This document shows, one piece after another, positions 17,634-22,939 of a stretch of 22,939 nucleotides of DNA. The DNA comes from Zarea fungicola (taxonomy: Eukaryota > Ascomycota > Sordariomycetes > Hypocreales > Cordycipitaceae): the NCBI GenBank assembly GCA_900169235.1, contig FWCC01000652.1, forward strand, positions 1 to 22,939, written 5' to 3'. Position numbers and translations under genes: made by a program. The notes under the pieces were generated by a model that had not been told where the DNA came from, did no database searches, and worked only from the letters and a program-made list of their open reading frames with translations. Every line of letters starts with the position of its first letter. Positions within the stretch are counted from its first letter, which is position 1.

Positions 17634-19370
17634 ATGCGCTATACTAGCCATGCATTGAATTGTCTGAGATCGGGATGTCTCAACCCATCTCTTGATGCAG
17701 GTCACGACAAGTGTCTCAGCAGTCAAGCACCCTTCGGCAGTCGGCACTGGAACAATGCAGAGGTTGACGATGGGAAGGGTGACGGTCCCACGACTACCAT
17801 CAAGTCAAGGCAATATCGTAGAATTGGGCCATATCCGCTCACATCTCCCCTAGCCAGCTGGGTGATTGATGCCTTCGACAGATACAGCCCCTCGAATGCT
17901 TGCTTGGTTCTAGTTCGACCTTTCTCCGATGAGTTTCATGAAGCCGTTGATAGGGAACGTGCCAATAGTACTGGCCTTCATGATTTGAACCTTGTGGAGT
18001 GGACGTACCAGGCCACTTTGAAAATTGGCGCTGAAATCCTGCTGGCAGCTACCAACAATGGCAATGTGTCCGATGTTCAGGACGAGTACCACTCTTCGAA
18101 TGCTGCTCGAGATGATCACTTCTCCCCTTGGGGCACACTTCTCACCGGACTCGTTTGCGATCCCCCAATCATCTCTCAGTTTCCCTTCTACCTCATGATG
18201 TGCCAGTCCTTTGTCATGGAATCTGACTCTGCTCGAGAGAACTATGTCTACTCTGCTTTGACTGGCGTTGATTGGGCCAAGGGTAAGAATGTCTACAGCG
18301 ATCGCTTTCGAGCTTTCGAAGAGAAGGCGCGTGCCTCTGTTCCTACCTTGGACGACAAACTCTCTGGGGTGGATCGGTCTTTCTGGCGTATATCTCTGGC
18401 GTATCTCAGTGCCATGAACAAAATTGAAAACTCGAGGGAGTTTACTACGCCCCAAGGGTCTCACATAAACACCCCTCTAGATCCCTATTTGCTCATGGCA
18501 GTTCGCGGATTCGATACAATCGGCTCTGCATACATGTGCAGTGACGGGGCCAGCTTCCTTGACAACGCAGGAATGGACTCGCTCATCGGATCCGCTGTTC
18601 CGAATGACGTTATGGATCTTCACACCGATATCTTGACAGGAGAAACGCGTAACGTCCTTCGCTTACTCTATCCCAACGACCAGAGTATAAACCAAGCAAT
18701 CCAAACCATGTCTACGGTATTGTCTGGCATGCTTTGTGAGCTCTTCCGCGGCCATAAGCGGGCCATGTTTGGAGGCCGCGAAGACGGTCGAATTGCTGCA
18801 ACATCCCCCCCTTACAGCTTCTGTCGGGCTCGCCATCGGCGCATATTTGAAGTATTGGAGTCGTACATGGACAAACACCCTCAGTTTTGGGACTGGACGT
18901 GGGAAATTTACGAGCAAGCCAAGCACCAGATCACCGAGGCAGGCCTCAATGAGCTGCTCATCCATGCGCTGCACCGCGGTATAGACCAGACCCCTCTCCC
19001 TGACTCACAATACAATGGTTTTTACGACGGTTACTTTGAAATGATTGGGAACCGCCAGGAGTCGCCGAAGCTGAAAAAACCCCTGGGTGTCAAGGGTGAG
19101 CTTGGTGATCTTGTGATACAGCTTCACCATTTATGGCATATCGAGCTCCAGGATCCCAATAAGAAGCCAGGCTGGGGTCGCCAATTTGATGAAAGATCTG
19201 ACGCTCTTTTCAAAAAAGCTGGCGAGTATCTCAGCGTCAAGGGGGGAATCACGGACGAGGTGTATCGGTTTGCCATCGCCTATGGACGTCTGAGTATGGC
19301 TCTACCGTATATTGCGTACCACACAATCGACGCAATCATCATTGTACATGGCATTATAGCGCCTAAATAG
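17634..19370 (+). CDS. Putative unconventional terpene cyclase-like protein, 578 aa
   Basis: A single long frame without introns. The open frame extends to 17556, but the first ATG is at 17634 with A at -3 and a TATA box about 150 bases upstream. The protein has no signal peptide and looks all-helical. Its most telling feature is NDVMDLHTDILTGETRN at residues 324-340, with Asn324, Asp325, Asp328, Asp332, Glu337 and Asn340. This resembles the NSE/DTE metal-binding motif on helix H of class I terpene synthases but with Asp at the later positions. There is no DDxxD; an acidic SDEF stands at residues 98-101. At 578 residues it is longer than typical fungal sesquiterpene synthases (about 350-400). 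The divergent P450 supports a biosynthetic role. I infer cyclisation of a prenyl diphosphate with Mg2+; it could instead be an unrelated helical protein. The gene itself is secure, the function moderate at best. Confidence 0.6.
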   Translation: MRYTSHALNCLRSGCLNPSLDAGHDKCLSSQAPFGSRHWNNAEVDDGKGDGPTTTIKSRQYRRIGPYPLTSPLASWVIDAFDRYSPSNACLVLVRPFSDEFHEAVDRERANSTGLHDLNLVEWTYQATLKIGAEILLAATNNGNVSDVQDEYHSSNAARDDHFSPWGTLLTGLVCDPPIISQFPFYLMMCQSFVMESDSARENYVYSALTGVDWAKGKNVYSDRFRAFEEKARASVPTLDDKLSGVDRSFWRISLAYLSAMNKIENSREFTTPQGSHINTPLDPYLLMAVRGFDTIGSAYMCSDGASFLDNAGMDSLIGSAVPNDVMDLHTDILTGETRNVLRLLYPNDQSINQAIQTMSTVLSGMLCELFRGHKRAMFGGREDGRIAATSPPYSFCRARHRRIFEVLESYMDKHPQFWDWTWEIYEQAKHQITEAGLNELLIHALHRGIDQTPLPDSQYNGFYDGYFEMIGNRQESPKLKKPLGVKGELGDLVIQLHHLWHIELQDPNKKPGWGRQFDERSDALFKKAGEYLSVKGGITDEVYRFAIAYGRLSMALPYIAYHTIDAIIIVHGIIAPK

Positions 19371-19714
19371 TATAGCTTAAGTGTGTTTAATGAATGTATA
19401 GTGTTCCAGCACGCAAAGGTATAGATGTTTGCTTCTTGTGCCTAGCGACTATTATCCTATATATAGGCATATAACTGCCTACATGCAATGAACTCACCCT
19501 GCCTCTCTTGGATTAACGGCCAAAAATGTAAGCAATCCAATACCTGGTTCAACGATCATCGCTGCTCAATCGCCATTTTTGGCGACGATGGCCAAATTAG
19601 TGCCCATTTGGTCCTCTTGTCCGCTGATACAAAATTATTACACGTATTATTAATACCATATTCCTACACTTTGCATTAACGGTAGCGGCAGATAATGCCA
19701 CGTCGCAATACAAG
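19371..19714. other. Spacer after the cyclase-like gene
   Basis: It contains the 3' flank of the cyclase-like gene and the promoter of the next gene. A CTATATATAG palindrome lies near 19458-19467. The only sizeable frame (19488-19679) shows no motif. Confidence 0.35.
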
Positions 19715-20815
19715 ATGCGAGCGTATTGCCTCTGCATTCCCATCAGCCTTCTCGGCCCTACAGTAGCCGCCCTGACGTCGACCGCCCCGCCCACGACTGT
19801 CGGGCGCTGGCAGCCGCTGGCAAATCAATCGGTTCTAGATCTGGCAGTTGTCTATGAGAACAATGTGGTATCACTGTTTATTTCGTCGTGGAATACGTGG
19901 GTAACTGACGTTGACCTGATCTTTCCGACCACTACCTACACGGTACCGTATGTGAACCCCCTCCCGACTGCCGCCGTAGCTGCGTCAATATCATGGTCGC
20001 CATTCTCTACCGACTGTTCAACGGCTACAATGCTTCTCAAAGTTCCACAGAGAGGCATATCGAGCGGGCTAGTTTCAAATACGGGTTCCATCGCTTCGTC
20101 CGACACTATGCCACAGTCAAGTGGAACCGTCACGGCAACCTCAACACCAGGTTTGACGTCCAACTCAAATCCAAGGACTATGTCCTCGTCAGGATCCGGC
20201 CAAGGCTCAAGCATAGCACCCAACCCAACACACAGCGATGCATCAGGTGTCCCATCAACCATTGTGCCGTCTCCTTCACTATCGACTTCAACGTCTGCTT
20301 CCACATCTTCTTCCATTTCCACTTCCACGTCTACGTCCACTTCAACTTCATCGTCATCTTTGGGACCTAGTTCAACGCTTGACGAATCACAAAGCCCAGA
20401 GCCGACCACAAGCACAGTTCGTGACGCTTGCAACTCGTGCACTCTCCATAATTCGTACAAGTCGGCGTTTTCCTGCTCATGTAATGGAAGGGAAATTACA
20501 GGTGATTTGAATCACTATTTAATGGTGGACAACGCCATTGTGAAGCCTACTCCTAAGTCAGTATTGTCTAACGCTCTTTGCAGTGACACTACTGACCAAA
20601 ATAGTGGATACTACTTGTCGAGTTGCGTGTATGCGCAGATAACGGAGAAGTTTACTTTTACGGGGTATTGCTTTGAAAAAGGTAAAAATCCCCGGTTTAG
20701 GAAGAGCTCTGTCGATTTAGGTAAGTCAAAGGCTGTCAAGGGAAACCGACCTATTCTAACCATCTCAGGATCCATCTTACACGTCGATGCCAATGATGGT
20801 ACATTTAGTCTCTAG
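19715..20815 (+). CDS. Secreted Ser/Thr-rich protein with possible cyanovirin-N-like C-terminus, 366 aa
   Basis: The ATG at 19715 starts a signal peptide (MRAYCLCIPISLLGPTVAAL). Residues 20-110 form a folded-looking N-terminal part of unknown type. Residues 115-235 are a Ser/Thr/Pro-rich stalk, likely heavily O-glycosylated, with a run of alternating Ser and Thr near residues 190-215 encoded by TCC/ACT-like repeats. From residue 239 a cysteine-containing region begins (CNSCTLHNSYKSAFSCSCNG, then EITGDLNHYL). It loosely resembles the C...L...F..C....dLN pattern of cyanovirin-N homology domains, and a second similar stretch follows (KFTFTGYCF...SSVDLG). If right, this would be a wall-anchored or secreted lectin. 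No GPI signal is obvious. The secreted nature is well supported, the lectin assignment weakly. Confidence 0.6.
   Translation: MRAYCLCIPISLLGPTVAALTSTAPPTTVGRWQPLANQSVLDLAVVYENNVVSLFISSWNTWVTDVDLIFPTTTYTVPYVNPLPTAAVAASISWSPFSTDCSTATMLLKVPQRGISSGLVSNTGSIASSDTMPQSSGTVTATSTPGLTSNSNPRTMSSSGSGQGSSIAPNPTHSDASGVPSTIVPSPSLSTSTSASTSSSISTSTSTSTSTSSSSLGPSSTLDESQSPEPTTSTVRDACNSCTLHNSYKSAFSCSCNGREITGDLNHYLMVDNAIVKPTPKSVLSNALCSDTTDQNSGYYLSSCVYAQITEKFTFTGYCFEKGKNPRFRKSSVDLGKSKAVKGNRPILTISGSILHVDANDGTFSL
20271..20361 (+). repeat. Ser/Thr-coding microsatellite-like tract
   Basis: Consecutive TCx and ACx codons form a degenerate hexamer-like repeat in the stalk of the secreted protein, for example TCCACTTCCACGTCTACGTC. 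Such tracts change length readily between strains. Confidence 0.6.
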
Positions 20816-21298
20816 GTCTGTCTTTTGATGTCCATTTAGGCGGGCGATGTACATGTACCTGATCTTTCTGTAAAGAAGACATTCTTTCAAGGCCGCGCAT
20901 TCATTGTGTAGTACGCTCGGTAGCTTTCAACCAATAGGGCCGATACTGGCTGCCTTGCATCATTTTGTCATTCTTGTTCCTCTTCTTGCTAATAATCTTG
21001 TGTCTGCCTTTCTCTGACCGTCAGCAGCACCATAATACGTCTCGCTTCGCATACTAGCACCACGTATAACACTTGCGTCGCTGATAATACGTGGCGCTTC
21101 TATGGTAGTACCAGGAAGCAATGGCTACTTTGGATAAAATAACTAGAGCACTCTAAGGCCGGATTCTGGGTCGCGAATCCTGCCAAATATTTGCCCATCT
21201 GAAGTTCGTCGCACATTGGTCGTCGTTGCTGCGGGCGTGGGGCAATAGTTCGGCAGCAAAGAACTGAAAGTGTGTCTGCAAAGACGGGGTGACAGCAG
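20816..21298. other. Intergenic, no gene seen
   Basis: About 480 bases between the secreted-protein gene and repeat copy 2. I found no motif-bearing frame and no RNA gene. Confidence 0.35.
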
Positions 21299-21615
21299 GT
21301 ACTTACGATCCCACCGAGATACTTTTAGGCGTTGTACTGCGTCGTCCACCTCCGCCCGCTAGGTACTTAGTGTCGGTTCTAGCCCGGTACCCAGGTTGTA
21401 CCCGTACGAAAAGGAAAGGGCTGATGTGGGTACTAAACTAGGCTGTGGAAGCCACAAACCTGTGGCTGGAGGTCCCCATGTCCGGACGAAACCTGCATTT
21501 TTGGCTTTAATTGAATGCCGCACTTGGTTTCTGTCCAGAAGCAGGTAGCAACAGGACAGAAGAAGGGAAGACGCTGCCGTAGGGCCAAGTGACCTAGCAA
21601 ATATGACATTGATAC
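21299..21615 (+). repeat. Dispersed repeat, copy 2
   Basis: This is the second copy of the element at 10799-11105, in the same orientation and with the same landmarks (GTACTTACGA, GCTAGGTACTTAG, CTAGGCTGTGG, CTGTCCAGAAGCAGG). It lies about 300 bases left of the probable end of the Tc1-like element and shows no coding capacity of its own. Confidence 0.75.
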
Positions 21616-21914
21616 GCATTAATTTGTATAATTATAATTATAATTACGTTCACACTGTGATTCGTCCATGGACATAATTATCTTCTACTTTTAGAAATGC
21701 TAGTGGACACGACTGGGAAGAAAATATGGGTACTAGAGAGTACAATGCTACTAACAGACAGAACCAAGTTTGTTCCTGTTCTATTTCCCGCCGCTCCGGC
21801 CACCCGATACAGACGAGGTACCTGGAAGTACTAGTCATTACTGGCTTTCGGCGCTAGAAAACCAGTCGTGCCCAGTGGAAGGCCTCACAGGCAGTCAGTT
21901 CGGGCTGTACTCTA

Positions 21915-22939
21915 CAGTGGGTCCAGGTAATTCCGCTCGAAAAACGCCAAAAATTAGTACTAGTACCTAGTCGCGACACGTAGAAAGTCAATACATGAAC
22001 TTTGAAGCCGAAGCCCTCCAGCGCCCATCCATGATGCCCAGAATTAGCCAAAATCCTAATTATAGTCCTCACAAGAGGGGAAGGATATGGCGACTGCGTT
22101 CAATTGGTTATTTAACCGCCCGCGTGGCTGAAATAGAGCGTATTCCCAAGAGCAGTGTCTCTGGCATCGCGTTACGCTATGAGCGTCAATATAGAGGCCG
22201 AGATTTGCCACGCTCTGGGCAGCCCTGGAAAGTATCTGAACGGGATAAAAGAGTTATCATTCGAATTATTAATGAAGACCCTTTCATTCAAAACAAAAAG
22301 CTTCTTGAACGGTCAGCTCTACGTTGTTCTGTGTCAACTCTAATTTCTTACTTGCGATCGTGGGGTATCCCTCACAAGCGCGCAATCCGACGCCCCAAAT
22401 TGACAGAAGATCTTGCAGCTAGAAGGCTAAGATTTGCAGCGGAGCATTATATGAAGCCAATTTCATGGTGGACAAATTTTCTTTTTTCTGATGAGGTCTC
22501 TGTGGCGCGTGGTGACGGCTCAAAAACAAAGTGGTGTTTTGCCTGTAAGGTACGTTTTGGTAGCCCCTCAGAGAATCGCGTATAACTTTTTAACCACTTT
22601 ACTATAGTATGAAAGATTTCTTGAGGATAAAGTTCAACCATGGGCGCCTACAGGCCGAAAACTTCTTATGTTTTGGGGCGCAATTGGGGCGTATAGACGG
22701 TCGAGTTTGAACGTGGTCAACGGTGACCCCGACGCCCCCCAGGGTGGCGTCTCTTCACGCTCAATACTCGGTATCCTACGGTCGGAATTGCCTACAATTT
22801 TGGAACCTGGTAATTTATTCATGCAAGATAACGCATCTGTACATATAGCTAATTTGGTCCAAAATTGGTTGCGTGATTTCGCTGAAGAGAATGGGGTGGA
22901 TTTGGTACGGTGGCCCGCCTACTCGCCTGACCTTAACCC
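21915..22939 (+). mobile_element. Tc1/mariner-type DNA transposon, left part
   Basis: The transposase gene defines the element, which runs past the right edge of the window. The left end is probably at 21915, where CAGTGGGTCCAGGTAATTCC follows directly on a TA dinucleotide (21913-21914), the target site of this superfamily. The position of the inverted repeat is inferred, because the right end cannot be seen for comparison. Confidence 0.65.
21995..22939 (+). CDS. Tc1-like transposase, two exons, 3' end outside window
   Basis: Exon 1 is 21995..22549 and exon 2 starts at 22608. The 58-nt intron has donor GTACGT and acceptor ACTATAG, and the join keeps the frame across FACK/YERF. The N-terminal 120 residues contain helix-turn-helix-like segments and a basic linker (RGRDLPRSGQPWK). 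The catalytic domain shows Asp166 in FSDEVSV, LMFWGAIG, Asp259 in FMQDNASVH and WPAYSPDLNP at the very edge of the window; the third acidic residue would come just after. It cuts and pastes its element at TA sites in the nucleus. No stop or frameshift is visible in the part present, so it may be recently active. An alternative is that the GT-AG segment is an unspliced defect, but the exact frame restoration argues for an intron. Confidence 0.88.

Noticed and set aside
17910..18464. 184-codon minus-strand frame
   Set aside because: It lies fully inside the 578-aa cyclase-like gene and has no motif of its own.
19936..20460. Acidic 174-codon minus-strand frame
   Set aside because: It is the reverse complement of the Ser/Thr-rich stalk of the secreted protein; the Asp/Glu/Val composition follows from the repeat codons.
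1..22939. CRISPR array, riboswitch or bacterial operon signals
   Set aside because: No regularly spaced direct repeats with spacers; introns and gene families show eukaryotic, fungal DNA.

Overview
The window looks like nuclear DNA of a filamentous ascomycete (Pezizomycotina; a Sordariomycete such as a Hypocrealean is a guess). The basis is short GT-AG introns of 58-96 nt with CTRAC/CTAAC-like branch sites, TATA plus CT-rich promoters, and several families typical of fungi: a Myb/SANT-like regulator, a secondary-metabolism type P450, an F-box/ankyrin protein, a Ulp1-type protease and a Tc1-like transposase. Genes are sparse and separated by long empty, partly AT-rich stretches with repeats and gene relics. 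This fits an accessory, transposon-influenced region better than a conserved core one.

Layout. 0.36-1.1 kb: uncharacterised ORF (+). 1.8-2.5 kb: secreted protein (-). 2.5-4.4 kb: empty, AT-rich, with a cluster of palindromes near 3.3 kb. 4.5-5.8 kb: two-exon Ulp1/C48 cysteine protease (-). 5.8-7.2 kb: empty. 7.3-7.8 kb: uncharacterised small gene (+). 8.2-9.4 kb: F-box/ankyrin pseudogene (-) broken by one nonsense codon and one 1-base frameshift. 9.6-10.0 kb: coiled-coil gene built partly from 21-bp units (+). 10.8-11.1 kb: copy 1 of a dispersed repeat. 11.4-12.5 kb: three-exon Myb-like protein (+). 13.7-14.6 kb: double zinc-finger protein (+), followed by a decayed fragment of itself. 15.2-17.0 kb: five-exon full-length cytochrome P450 (-). 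17.6-19.4 kb: intronless terpene-cyclase-like protein (+), divergent from the P450. 19.7-20.8 kb: secreted Ser/Thr-rich protein with a possible cyanovirin-N-like end (+). 21.3-21.6 kb: copy 2 of the dispersed repeat. 21.9 kb to the end: left part of a Tc1-like transposon whose transposase (two exons) runs off the window.

The most interesting unit is the divergent pair at 15.2-19.4 kb. An intact P450 shares a 589-bp promoter region with a soluble 578-aa protein that carries an Asn/Asp-rich NDxxDxxxD motif followed by GExxN, but no DDxxD. I infer a two-gene terpenoid pathway using an unconventional cyclase: the cyclase would make the hydrocarbon and the P450 would oxidise it. The P450 is certain; the cyclase assignment is inference. 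Exon joins were worked out by hand from reading frame, splice signals and family motifs.
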